Shown piece by piece: positions 1 through 8,990 of a DNA stretch of 64,000 nt (positions are counted from its first letter, which is position 1; the number at the start of each line of letters is the position of its first letter). The stretch comes from Halobacillus karajensis (GTDB lineage Bacteria > Bacillota > Bacilli > Bacillales > Halobacillaceae). Under the pieces are notes generated by a model, which was not told the DNA's origin, did not search any database, and worked only from the letters and a program-made list of their open reading frames with translations. Where the stretch lies: the NCBI RefSeq assembly GCF_900108515.1, contig NZ_FNWW01000001.1, forward strand, positions 310,001 to 374,000. The letters run 5' to 3'. A program made the translations under genes and the position numbers.

Positions 1-1544
1 GCGGCTTCTTTTAAAGGAAGGATAGAAGATGGCATAAGGTCGACGTCCGTCGTGTCTTGGTATTCAGGAGGAAGGTTCTCCATCCTGATGATATCCTCCG
101 GAGTCGTCACAACCAGTCTCTCAATTAAATTGGACATTTCTCTTATATTCCCTGGCCACTTGTAAGAAAAAAAGAAGTCATTCACTTTTGAATCAATCCG
201 CTTACTCATGTCATATTTTTCGTTCGCCTGTTTCAAAAACATCTCCATTAAGGGAAGGATATCATCCCGACGATCTTTCAAAGGAGGAATCGATATCGGA
301 AGAACATTCAGTCGATAGTATAAATCTTCCCTGAACTTTCCCTGCTCTACCATTTCTTTCAAATCACGATTTGTTGCCGCAATAATACGGACATCGACTT
401 TTCTGGGTTTTGTCCCCCCGATACGCTGGATTTCATTTTCTTGCAATACCCTTAAAAGCTTAACTTGCAATAGGAGAGGCAATTCTCCAATTTCATCTAA
501 AAAGAGCACTCCTTTATCAGCCATTTCGAACATCCCAGGCTTTCCCTTTTGGCTTGCTCCTGTAAAAGCACCTTGTTCATAACCGAAAAGTTCAGATTCC
601 AGTAGATCATCAGGGATTGCCCCACAATTGATTTTTATAAATTCTCCTTCGCTGGAACGTGCACTTTCCTTGAAAATATGCTTGGCAAGAATATCTTTCC
701 CTACCCCTGTCTCCCCTAAGATCAACACGGTTGCATTGACATGAGCAATTCTTTCCGCTGTATCATAGATTCTCTTCATTGGTTCACTTTGGATGACAAG
801 GCCTCCTAATCGAGACGTTCTATTTTTCAAGAGGTCGAGTTCCTTTTTGTACTTGTCATTCAACTGATTCATTCTGCTCAACTTCGTTTGGAGTTCGTTC
901 AGATCTGATAGATCTCTGATATTGGTGACGACTTTTTCAACGGCCCCCTCTTCATTAAAAACGGGAGCTCCTGTAATCAATGTTTCTTTTCCCTCATAGT
1001 TCTCTTGCACGAGGGAAACGATCCGGCGTTGCTTGACGACTCGGTGGGTAACAGAATTCTTCAGGATCCCCCTTTTGATCAAAGCATCCACGCTTTTTCC
1101 AATATAATACTCTTTTGGAATCCCTGTAATTCTCTCTATCGCTGAATTCGTTTTCCATGTAACCCCTTTATGGTCGGTGATATAGATGCCGTCATACGAA
1201 TTCTCTATAATAGCATCCAGCTCACGGGTCAGTCTTTTTAACTCTTCATTTTCATTCTTCAAAGCTGATAATTCAGAGGTTTCTGTCCCAACAAACAGGT
1301 GGGTTTCATCCTCTTTGGTGGAACTTTTGATGAATACATATCTTTTTTTCCTATCTTCAGCCAAAATCAACTTAGATGTCGGCTTGACATCCCAAGTAGG
1401 AAAGGTTTCTTTAATACTTGTTCCTTTGACCAATGGCTGTTCTATGTTGGTCTCCATTTGTTCATTAAAGGAGAGAATCTTCCCTTCTTGATCAAGGATG
1501 ATAGCTGGAAGGGGAATTTGTTCTACCAAATCGATCAGAACCAC
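1..1544 (-). CDS. Sigma-54-dependent transcriptional activator (PAS + AAA+), C-terminus outside window
   Basis: Partial gene; the reading frame is open to base 1, just where a Fis-type HTH should begin. I place the start at a GTG (1542-1544), eight bases after an AAGAGGTGAT ribosome site; the nearby ATG runs into a stop. The first ~110 residues look like a sensory/PAS region, followed by a second PAS-like part (around 900-1200) and a complete AAA+ core: Walker A ILGETGVGK near 705-722 and the sigma-54 contact loop GAFTGAS near 560-575. Such proteins use ATP to open promoters bound by sigma-54 RNA polymerase. It is the last gene of the leftward fatty-acid/Liv operon and probably controls carboxylic-acid catabolism; the inducer is unknown. 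I found no convincing -24/-12 promoter in the neighbouring gaps. Confidence 0.88.
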   Translation of the reverse strand, partial: MVLIDLVEQIPLPAIILDQEGKILSFNEQMETNIEQPLVKGTSIKETFPTWDVKPTSKLILAEDRKKRYVFIKSSTKEDETHLFVGTETSELSALKNENEELKRLTRELDAIIENSYDGIYITDHKGVTWKTNSAIERITGIPKEYYIGKSVDALIKRGILKNSVTHRVVKQRRIVSLVQENYEGKETLITGAPVFNEEGAVEKVVTNIRDLSDLNELQTKLSRMNQLNDKYKKELDLLKNRTSRLGGLVIQSEPMKRIYDTAERIAHVNATVLILGETGVGKDILAKHIFKESARSSEGEFIKINCGAIPDDLLESELFGYEQGAFTGASQKGKPGMFEMADKGVLFLDEIGELPLLLQVKLLRVLQENEIQRIGGTKPRKVDVRIIAATNRDLKEMVEQGKFREDLYYRLNVLPISIPPLKDRRDDILPLMEMFLKQANEKYDMSKRIDSKVNDFFFSYKWPGNIREMSNLIERLVVTTPEDIIRMENLPPEYQDTTDVDLMPSSILPLKEA

Positions 1545-1616
1545 GATTTCATCACCTCTTTTTTATGGGGTTATTTTAAGTCCTGGTTTTGATGTTCAGG
1601 TAAAATACATCCACCA

Positions 1617-2987
1617 TCAAAACAAGCCATATACCGTAATGGCAACAATCAAAATACTCACTAAGCTCATTACATAGGTTCCATTCCAGCGAAACCCTAT
1701 CGTCAGTCCATTCCGTTGTAAGCAATGGCTGACAATGATATTGATGGCATTCAGAGGGCATAAGACGGCTGTCATCGACCATGCCATGATAAAAATCAAC
1801 GCCAAAAATTCTGGTGACATCCCTACACTAGCGGCAGACACCTGACTCGCCAAAATAGGAATAACCACAATCTGATGGACACCGATGAAAGCAAAGAACA
1901 AAACAATCAAAAAGATTATCAGAACGAATAACAACAAGGATTGTTCGGCAAACTCCATCAAGAAGGCCTGCAGTTGATCAGCAAAATCTGTATTCCTGAG
2001 GGCGAGGCCGAATAACCCCGCACTTAAAAACAGAGTGATTTCATGATCCATTTGTGAAATTTTTTTTAAGTAGCCATTAAATTCAGCCGCTAATCCCTTC
2101 CATTGGTGAAATACCCCTGCCCATAAGAAAGGGACAAAGACCGCAATCAGACTGACGAGCGTTAACATGGATATTCGTGTGATCGATTCAAGAATCAATA
2201 AAGAGATAATCATTGCGACTAGCGTACAAAGGATTTTCAGCAAATTTATTCGGTGGACTTGGTCGTTTTCAGCCTTAGCAGATCGATTTTCCCTCGCTCG
2301 CCTTGGGCGTCCATAAATTTTTTTAGATGACTGTTTAAACAACAAATTCCCAATCAGTAATTGAAGGATGGCGACCGCTAAACCGAGCCCAATATATTGG
2401 TTGAACTGACCTCCGACTTCATGTAAAACTATCGCTACAGAGGCAAAGTAAGGGGACCATAGCATAGACGATGTAAAACCGATCAAATAAGATTTCCCCA
2501 GAATCATCGGATTGATCCTCAATTTTTCGACCATTTCGTGCACAATTTTCACAGACCCCATATTCAAAATTGGACTGATCAAAGCAAGAAAACTAGAAAG
2601 ACCAAAGAAAGCAAGCCTGGGCTGACCCTCCCACTTTCTTATAAAATGCTTGATTGAATGAAAGTAACCGCCCGCTTTTAAAGGAATGGAAAGCAAAGGG
2701 ACCAAAATAATCAATGCTAGAAGAGGCAGGTTTTGTTGAATGCCTTCAAGACCTGCCTCTAATGGAGCTTCTTTGGTATGCACATTGATCAAAATGGCCA
2801 GCAAGAAGAGGGTAAGTGTAATAAACCTTGCTACCCCTCGAACGGTTAGGACACCCAAAAAATAGACAACGAAACAAAACCCTGATAACAAATAAAAAAG
2901 GAGTGAGTTGGGAAAGAAAAAATACAGAAGATAGCACACACACATCGCCAATATGAACCCTGACTTCCAAGTACGTAACGACACCAT
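1617..2987 (-). CDS. Multi-pass membrane transporter of unknown substrate (ion-transporter-like)
   Basis: About 456 residues with ten or more hydrophobic segments and few charged loops, so an inner-membrane permease. Its architecture (two halves, each with a re-entrant-like hydrophobic stretch) recalls the ArsB/NhaD/CitMHS ion-transporter superfamily, but I recognise no diagnostic motif. The longest frame begins at a TTG at 3032 inside the upstream acyl-CoA dehydrogenase; the ATG at 2985-2987, which starts MVSLRTWKSG just after that gene's stop, is more credible though its ribosome site is weak. It is co-transcribed with the acyl-CoA dehydrogenase and followed by the sigma-54 regulator, so it may carry a carboxylic acid or a metabolite of the pathway. 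Confidence 0.6.
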   Translation of the reverse strand: MVSLRTWKSGFILAMCVCYLLYFFFPNSLLFYLLSGFCFVVYFLGVLTVRGVARFITLTLFLLAILINVHTKEAPLEAGLEGIQQNLPLLALIILVPLLSIPLKAGGYFHSIKHFIRKWEGQPRLAFFGLSSFLALISPILNMGSVKIVHEMVEKLRINPMILGKSYLIGFTSSMLWSPYFASVAIVLHEVGGQFNQYIGLGLAVAILQLLIGNLLFKQSSKKIYGRPRRARENRSAKAENDQVHRINLLKILCTLVAMIISLLILESITRISMLTLVSLIAVFVPFLWAGVFHQWKGLAAEFNGYLKKISQMDHEITLFLSAGLFGLALRNTDFADQLQAFLMEFAEQSLLLFVLIIFLIVLFFAFIGVHQIVVIPILASQVSAASVGMSPEFLALIFIMAWSMTAVLCPLNAINIIVSHCLQRNGLTIGFRWNGTYVMSLVSILIVAITVYGLF

Positions 2988-2995
2988 AGGACCCG

Positions 2996-4207
2996 TTACT
3001 TCACTTCTTCCTTTGCGTCTGAATAAGGCCAAGCTGGCAACATCTTAGATAACGGTTTATCTGAGCGATATCCGAGAAGATATCCTGCTTGCATGACCGT
3101 ATGAATTTCTCTTGTCCCTTCATAAATAACAGGAGCTTTGGAGTTCCTTAAAAAACGTTCGACAGGATATTCATTGGAATAGCCATAAGCACCGTGGATT
3201 TGTACAGCATCATTTGCCGCTTCATTGGCAAAGTCACATGCTTGCCACTTAGCCAACGACGTCTCTCTTGTATTCCGCTTCCCTTGATTCTTCAATTCTC
3301 CTGCCCGGAAAACGAGCAGCCGAGACATTTGATAACCGGCTTCCATTTTTGCAAGCATTTGCTGCACTAGTTGGTGTTTCCCAATCTCCTTTCCAAATGT
3401 TTTTCGCTGATGACAATACTTGATACTTTCCTCCAGACAAGCAAGGATTTGACCACACGCACCTGCGGCAACAGTGAAGCGTCCGTTATCAAGGGCAGCC
3501 ATAGCGATCTTGAACCCTTCTCCCTCTTCTCCAAGCAGATTTTCTTTTGGTACCTTTACCTGATCAAAAAAGAGTTCCCCCGTATTTCCAGCTCGGATGC
3601 CCAGTTTCCCTTTGATGGCTTTTGAAGAGAAGCCCGGCATCGTCCTCTCGACAATAAAAGCTGAAATCCCTTTATGTTTGGCATCTTTATCTGTATAGGC
3701 AAAGACCAAAAAGTGATCGGCATGGTCGCAGAGGGAAATCCATGTTTTTTGGCCATTCAAAATATAGAAATCCCCTTCTTTTTTGGCCGTTGTTTGTAAT
3801 GAAGCGACATCAGACCCAGCATCGGGCTCCGTCAACCCAAAAGCACCGATTTTCTCTCCCTTGGCCTGGGGAATGAGGTACTTTTGCTTTTGAGCTTCAT
3901 TCCCCCATTGAAGCAGGGACATACTATTTAACCCTGTATGCACAGAAACAGCTGTCCGAAAAGCCGTATCTCCTCTTTCTAGTTCTTCACATACAATGGC
4001 AAGGGTATTGTAATCCATCCCACTTCCTCCATATTGTTCCGGAATACAGACCCCCATTAAATCCAAATCAGCTAAACGTTTCATGATTGAAGGTTCAAAA
4101 TGACCTTGCTCATCCCATTCTTGGATATAGGGATTGATCTCCTGATCTACAAATTTCCTGACAACTTTCTTCACCATTTCCTGTTCCTCTGTCAATTCAA
4201 AATTCAT
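2996..4207 (-). CDS. Acyl-CoA dehydrogenase
   Basis: 403 residues, full length for the family. It begins with the typical MNFELTEEQEMVKKVVRKFV helix, has the FAD/substrate signature FGLTEPDAGSD and, near the C-terminus, YEGTREI with the catalytic-base glutamate at about residue 363, as in short/medium-chain and butyryl-CoA dehydrogenases. It introduces the alpha-beta double bond into an acyl-CoA, passing electrons to ETF. It lies between the Liv-type substrate-binding protein and a membrane permease in the ligase/ABC-importer operon and is the only dehydrogenase there, so it probably performs the first oxidation of the imported and CoA-activated acid. Confidence 0.92.
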   Translation of the reverse strand: MNFELTEEQEMVKKVVRKFVDQEINPYIQEWDEQGHFEPSIMKRLADLDLMGVCIPEQYGGSGMDYNTLAIVCEELERGDTAFRTAVSVHTGLNSMSLLQWGNEAQKQKYLIPQAKGEKIGAFGLTEPDAGSDVASLQTTAKKEGDFYILNGQKTWISLCDHADHFLVFAYTDKDAKHKGISAFIVERTMPGFSSKAIKGKLGIRAGNTGELFFDQVKVPKENLLGEEGEGFKIAMAALDNGRFTVAAGACGQILACLEESIKYCHQRKTFGKEIGKHQLVQQMLAKMEAGYQMSRLLVFRAGELKNQGKRNTRETSLAKWQACDFANEAANDAVQIHGAYGYSNEYPVERFLRNSKAPVIYEGTREIHTVMQAGYLLGYRSDKPLSKMLPAWPYSDAKEEVK

Positions 4208-4257
4208 CGGTAGACCCTCCCCTTTTGAAAATTCTGTGTGATTAGATGTTCTCCTCC

Positions 4258-5484
4258 TTACTCGACATTAATAGTGACCACTCCCCCGTCTTCAACAGCT
4301 GCAATTCGTAGATTGGTTGTGAATCCGCCATTCTCTCCAATCTCTTCAATCGTGTAAACTTGTTTGTCTTCCGGTAAAGCATCAAGCCCCTCTTGCATAT
4401 GAGCACGAATGGCTTCGGGATCATCAACAGAGCCTGCTGCCTTCATCGCTTCCATGAATGTATACATGGCTACATAATGATAACCTGCTTCAGAACCAGG
4501 ATTCTGCCCATGTTCTTCTTTGTATTTTTCTACAAATTCGGCCGTTCCAGGGTAATCAGAGTTGATTAAAGGGGTTACACCGACAGAGCCTTCCAAGTCT
4601 TCATACGAGCCTGTCACACTCTTCATTTCATCAAGCTTGGCTTGGTCCATAACAATGAATCCACCTTCAAAACCCAGCTCTCTCGCTTGTTTAGCTACTT
4701 TCGCTGTCGGTTCAGAAGGACCACCAATGAATAAAACATCGGGCTCTTCTTTCAACGCATTCGTAACCAACGTGAAGAAATCTGTATCTTTTGAGAAGTC
4801 GATGGAAGAATTATAAACGACTTCCCCCCCTTGTTCTTTCCAATATGGTACAAGCGCTTCTGTCCAATCCTTCCCATATTGAGAAGCAGTCGGAAGGGCA
4901 GCAAGTTTCTCCCCATGGTTTTCCATCGCATACTTCGTGAATGGCTCTAAGTAACCATCATAGCTCGGTGGAATTCTGACGGTCAGTTCATTTCCTGCTT
5001 CCGTGGCATCCGGCTCACTGGTATAGGCACCAATCAAAAAGTTCTCCTTCTCATTGAATACTTGCATCGCTTTGATTCCTCCACTGTGAGGAGAAAAGAT
5101 GATCGGTGTCTGGTTTTCCTGAAGCAAACGTTTGGCGTTAGCTGCTGTTTCATTCGGTAAATATTTATCATCCAGGGCAACCACATTGAATTTATAGGTT
5201 TGTCCATCCACTTCGAATCCGCCATTATCGTTGATTTCTTCCACAGCCATTGTCAAACCGTTCAATGTCCGTTCACCATAGTAAGCTGCTGGTCCACTTA
5301 ATGGCCCGCTGTAACCAATGTTGACAACTTCTTCTCCTTCCTCTACTTCTGGTGCTTCCGTGCCCGTTTCGCTCTCATTCCCGCTCTCGCTAGCCGCCTC
5401 GTTCGAAGGATTATCAATACATCCTGCCATCATCAACAATAACGTCGATACCAACAAAAAAACTGATAACTTGATCACATTCAT
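4258..5484 (-). CDS. Liv-type ABC transporter substrate-binding lipoprotein
   Basis: Extracellular solute-binding protein of the branched-chain amino acid/amide (HAAT) family. The start is the ATG at 5482-5484, behind a strong GGGAGGAACTCAA site; the upstream in-frame extension is unsupported. It has a lipoprotein signal ending in LLLMMAGC, an acidic Ser/Glu linker, then the periplasmic-binding fold type I (NIGYSGPLSGPAAYYGE, GIKAMQVFNEK). It is anchored in the outer leaflet and delivers ligand to LivHM. It is the last gene of the transporter set and is followed by the acyl-CoA dehydrogenase. The neighbouring acyl-CoA ligase suggests a carboxylic-acid ligand rather than leucine (inference). 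Confidence 0.9.
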   Translation of the reverse strand: MNVIKLSVFLLVSTLLLMMAGCIDNPSNEAASESGNESETGTEAPEVEEGEEVVNIGYSGPLSGPAAYYGERTLNGLTMAVEEINDNGGFEVDGQTYKFNVVALDDKYLPNETAANAKRLLQENQTPIIFSPHSGGIKAMQVFNEKENFLIGAYTSEPDATEAGNELTVRIPPSYDGYLEPFTKYAMENHGEKLAALPTASQYGKDWTEALVPYWKEQGGEVVYNSSIDFSKDTDFFTLVTNALKEEPDVLFIGGPSEPTAKVAKQARELGFEGGFIVMDQAKLDEMKSVTGSYEDLEGSVGVTPLINSDYPGTAEFVEKYKEEHGQNPGSEAGYHYVAMYTFMEAMKAAGSVDDPEAIRAHMQEGLDALPEDKQVYTIEEIGENGGFTTNLRIAAVEDGGVVTINVE

Positions 5485-5559
5485 TTGAGTTCCTCCCATG
5501 GTTTGGTGTTTTTCCCAACCTTGATTAAATGAGCCTTCCCCTTCAGACAACATTTATCT

Positions 5560-6273
5560 TCAAGCCCCAATATAAGCCCTTCGAACCGTATCATTGGCTA
5601 ACAGCTCTTCAGAGGATCCTTGGACGACAATCGAACCACTTTCGAAAACATACCCACGATTCGCTATCTTCAAAGCTGCAAAAGCATTTTGTTCCGCTAA
5701 CAGAACTGTCGTTCCATCTTGATTGATCTTTTGGATTACCTCGAACATCTGCTCCACGATCAACGGAGCTAAACCAATCGATGGCTCATCCAGCAACATC
5801 AACTTCGGTTTTGACATCAGCGCCCGACCGATCGCCAGCATTTGCTGTTGTCCACCACTCAGCGAGCCTGCTGCATTCTCTCTTTTTTCATGTAAAATTG
5901 GGAAAAGCTCCAACACTTCTTCCAATGAGCGGTTGACTTGCTTCCGCTTCCTCCGATGGATATAAGCGCCCATGATTAAGTTTTCTCTGACTGTCATTTG
6001 CGGAAAAAGCTTCCGATCTTCCGCACACTGCACAATGCCTGATTGAACAATTTTATCCGGGGCTGCACCCTGAATGGGGGTCTCTTCAAACAAAATGGTT
6101 CCCGAACTCGTTTTTTGCAGCCCGCTGATCGCATTGAAGATCGTACTCTTTCCTGCACCATTAGAACCTAGAAGAACGACCAGTTCCCCTTCCTCTACTG
6201 TGATATCCACCTGTTCGACAGCAGTAAAACCCCCATAATCAACCGAAACGCGTGATAACTCAAGCACTCGCAT
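5560..6273 (-). CDS. livF: Liv-type ABC transporter ATP-binding protein
   Basis: 237 residues, typical LivF size. Walker A GSNGAGKST is at 36-44, the signature LSGGQ at 138-142 and Walker B LMLLDEP at 158-164, so it is a fully canonical ATPase. It overlaps livG by 14 bases, implying translational coupling. It forms the nucleotide-binding dimer with LivG under the LivHM channel. Confidence 0.94.
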   Translation of the reverse strand: MRVLELSRVSVDYGGFTAVEQVDITVEEGELVVLLGSNGAGKSTIFNAISGLQKTSSGTILFEETPIQGAAPDKIVQSGIVQCAEDRKLFPQMTVRENLIMGAYIHRRKRKQVNRSLEEVLELFPILHEKRENAAGSLSGGQQQMLAIGRALMSKPKLMLLDEPSIGLAPLIVEQMFEVIQKINQDGTTVLLAEQNAFAALKIANRGYVFESGSIVVQGSSEELLANDTVRRAYIGA

Positions 6274-7030
6274 CCCCCCCTAAATACGCTTCTATAACAG
6301 CCTGATTATTCATAATTTCCTCAGCTGTCCCCTCTGCAATTTTCTCTCCATAATTTAACACCATAATCTTATCTGCGAGTGCCATAATCATCTTCATCTT
6401 GTGTTCAATCAAACAAACCGTAATTTGCTGTTCAACCATTTTTTCCATCAGATCAGCCAACCCTTCCGTTTCACCAGGGTTGATGCCGGCTGTAGGTTCA
6501 TCCAAAAAAACGATCTCCGGATCTGTAGCCAGAGCCAAGGCGAAAGCCACGCGCTTTTTCTCTTCCTGAGTGATACTGACTGCAAGCTGGTCACGTACAT
6601 GGGTCAATCCGACAAAATCCAGTACTTCCATCGCTTTATCTCGACACTTCTCCTCTTCCCTTTTGAACCGTTTCGTTCTTAAGACCGCATCCAATAAATT
6701 TGACTCGGTTCTTAACCTATGACCGACGATCACATTATCAAGCACCGTCGATTGTTCAAAAAGATTCGTCGTTTGAAAAGTCCGGGCGACCCCAAGTCTG
6801 GCGATCTTATTAGGCGGGAGTTTCGTGATGTCTTTCCCTTTGTAAAAAATTCGACCGGATGTAGGCGAATAAGAACCACTGAGAAGATTGAAAAAGGTGG
6901 ATTTGCCAGCCCCGTTCGGTCCTATGATTGCATTGATTTTTCCTTTTTCAATGGTGAAATCTACTTCGTTGACAGCAACCAGCCCACCGAACGTCTTTGT
7001 AAGTTTCTTTGTTTCGATCAGCACTTTCAT
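6260..7030 (-). CDS. livG: Liv-type ABC transporter ATP-binding protein with non-canonical signature
   Basis: 256 residues. Walker A GPNGAGKST at 37-45 and Walker B IVFLDEP at 173-179 are intact. The signature region reads VSITQEEKKR at 151-160 in place of LSGGQ or the LSYGQ form. Some LivG branches carry related non-canonical forms (L-T-x3-RKR), so I take it as functional, with the asymmetric heterodimer relying on LivF's canonical signature for one ATP site. It overlaps livM by four bases. Confidence 0.92.
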   Translation of the reverse strand: MKVLIETKKLTKTFGGLVAVNEVDFTIEKGKINAIIGPNGAGKSTFFNLLSGSYSPTSGRIFYKGKDITKLPPNKIARLGVARTFQTTNLFEQSTVLDNVIVGHRLRTESNLLDAVLRTKRFKREEEKCRDKAMEVLDFVGLTHVRDQLAVSITQEEKKRVAFALALATDPEIVFLDEPTAGINPGETEGLADLMEKMVEQQITVCLIEHKMKMIMALADKIMVLNYGEKIAEGTAEEIMNNQAVIEAYLGGDASA

Positions 7031-8055
7031 CCCTCCTTAATCTTTTTCTCCGTTTCTGTGGATTGGGTATGGACATACGTTTGCTTCCGATTAAGTTGTT
7101 GCTTTTTCTTTGCCAAACTTTTCATCCGCCAGTCATGGTAGGCCCCGACGATTCCTCGCGGATAAAAAATAATTAATAACGTCAATAACGGTCCGAAAAT
7201 CAACATACGATAGTCTTGTAAAAATTGAAGAGACTGAGAGACGGTGACAATGAGAAACGTTCCTACTATTGGACCTGCCAATGTACCAATCCCGCCGACC
7301 AACAAATACGTAAGCAAGTCAAAGATGATCGTAATGTAACCGATATCCGGTCCTATGAACCGAATGAAAGAGGCATAAAGGGCACCGGCAAGGCCAGCAA
7401 AAAATGTGGAGATAACGAATACTAACAATTTATTTTTCATCGTTGATATACCGATGGTTTGAGCCAAATCCTCACTATTTCGTATAGCAATAAAGGTACG
7501 TCCAGTCAGAGAATGGATGATTCGATACATGACAAGTACTGTGAACAATAAGAAAAATAAAATGAGATAGTATTGAGAAAGAGGAGTCTGAAAGGATATT
7601 GGACCGACACTAGTGGGAGCAGGGATTCCGATTAAGCCACGGACACCACCTGTTAAACTATCCCACTTATCAATGACTAGATAGATGATATATCCGACAC
7701 ATAACGTATAGATCGCGAAAAAATGCTCCCTCGTCCGTAAAGCGACCAAACCTACGACTGCACCAATGGCACTTGTCAAGAAACAGGCGAGAACAAGCGC
7801 GATCCAATAGTTAAGACCAGCCTTGACTGTCAGCAACCCCAAAGTATAAGCACCAATGGCGAAAAAACCGGCATGGGCAAGAGATAAATACCCTGTATAA
7901 CCTGCCAGTAAATTCAGCCCATACACGGCTATCATCCAAATGAAGGCAAGCGTCAAGATGTGGAGAAAGTACTCATTTTGTGAAACAAATGGGAAGAGAA
8001 TAGCAGCGAGTATGAAACCGATGATCCATCCCCTTTTTTTGAGAAGTGATCCCAA
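7027..8055 (-). CDS. livM: Liv-type ABC transporter permease
   Basis: 342 residues, multi-spanning, with the LivM hallmark GYTGYLSLAHAGFFAIGAYT near residues 50-75 and the cytoplasmic coupling segment around SLTGRTFIAIRNSEDLAQTIGI. The charged C-terminal tail after the last helix is rich in Lys/Gln and lies in the cytoplasm. It abuts livH directly (stop and start adjacent) and overlaps livG by four bases, as expected for a single translation unit. Confidence 0.93.
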   Translation of the reverse strand: MGSLLKKRGWIIGFILAAILFPFVSQNEYFLHILTLAFIWMIAVYGLNLLAGYTGYLSLAHAGFFAIGAYTLGLLTVKAGLNYWIALVLACFLTSAIGAVVGLVALRTREHFFAIYTLCVGYIIYLVIDKWDSLTGGVRGLIGIPAPTSVGPISFQTPLSQYYLILFFLLFTVLVMYRIIHSLTGRTFIAIRNSEDLAQTIGISTMKNKLLVFVISTFFAGLAGALYASFIRFIGPDIGYITIIFDLLTYLLVGGIGTLAGPIVGTFLIVTVSQSLQFLQDYRMLIFGPLLTLLIIFYPRGIVGAYHDWRMKSLAKKKQQLNRKQTYVHTQSTETEKKIKEG

Positions 8056-8919
8056 TTAGAATCCCTCCCTGGAAAACAGCCCTTTTGGCTTGATTGATAA
8101 AATGACCACAAGCATTAAGAAAGCAATAATATCTTTGTAGTCGTTCGATAAATAAGTAGCTCCCAAGCTTTCCGTAAAACCGAGGATATACCCTCCTAGA
8201 ATGGCACCTGGCACACTGCCCATCCCACCAAGAATAATAATGACAAAAGCTTTCAATATGACGAGATGTCCCATCCCGGGAAAAACGAGGTTGATAGGTG
8301 CAGATAAGGAAGCTGCAATGGCTGCTAACCCACCAGAAATCATGAATGTCAGCATGGCCACTTTATTCGTATTGATCCCGACGAGGTGGGCTCCTTCTCG
8401 GTTTTGAGCCATCGCAATGATCGTTGAACCGATGTATGTCTTTTTCAAAAACAGAAAAAGCAAAATCATAACAACAATCGCTCCGATATTGATCAATACT
8501 CGTTGCATCGTAGCTGTCATACCGAACAGGTCGATGACTTGACCGTAAGGCGTTTCCATCGTCCGGTAGTCTGCGCCCCATATCAACTGAGCAAAAGCTT
8601 CCAAAAACAACAGAATCCCAATCGCTGCAATTTTGTCATGAATCGGGGGCGCATTTCGGAGTGGATGGAAGACAAGCCTGTCCATGATCACCCCAAGCAA
8701 GCCAACCACAAGGACGGAAACAGCCATCGCTATCCAATAATGGACCCCCCACAAAAGCATTAGAGTCAACGTAATATAAGCGCCAAGCATATATAAGGCA
8801 CCATGGGCGAAATTGGGAATATGCAAAATTCCATAGACAAGGGTCAGCCCGAGAGCGACTAAGCTATACACACTGCCAATCGTCAACCCATTGAAAAGTT
8901 GCTGAGTTAAAATATCCAT
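8056..8919 (-). CDS. livH: Liv-type ABC transporter permease
   Basis: 287 residues with eight or so membrane segments. The N-terminal LFNGLTIGSVYSLVALGLTL and the GILHIPNFAHGALYMLGAY motif are standard for LivH; the coupling helix region is AMAQNREGAHLVGINTNKV. It pairs with LivM to form the channel. It starts 72 bases after the acyl-CoA ligase stop; a stable hairpin lies in that gap and may set the ratio of ligase to transporter message. Confidence 0.93.
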   Translation of the reverse strand: MDILTQQLFNGLTIGSVYSLVALGLTLVYGILHIPNFAHGALYMLGAYITLTLMLLWGVHYWIAMAVSVLVVGLLGVIMDRLVFHPLRNAPPIHDKIAAIGILLFLEAFAQLIWGADYRTMETPYGQVIDLFGMTATMQRVLINIGAIVVMILLFLFLKKTYIGSTIIAMAQNREGAHLVGINTNKVAMLTFMISGGLAAIAASLSAPINLVFPGMGHLVILKAFVIIILGGMGSVPGAILGGYILGFTESLGATYLSNDYKDIIAFLMLVVILSIKPKGLFSREGF

Positions 8920-8955
8920 GAACCTACTCCTTTAACCTTCATTTTTGAAGCTTTT

Positions 8956-8980
8956 AGCGCCTTGGATGTGCCAAGACGCT
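8956..8980 (-). other. Intra-operon hairpin between acyl-CoA ligase and livH
   Basis: A ten-base stem (AGCGYCTTGG-type arms with one wobble) closes a five-base loop. No U-tract follows on the transcribed strand, so it is more likely an mRNA processing or stability element than a terminator. Similar hairpins often set differential expression of transporter genes. Confidence 0.45.
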
Positions 8981-8990
8981 TGAACTACGG

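Noticed and set aside
1186-1592. Plus-strand frames in the first 1.6 kb
   Set aside because: They are antisense to the sigma-54 activator gene, which has clear motifs on the minus strand.
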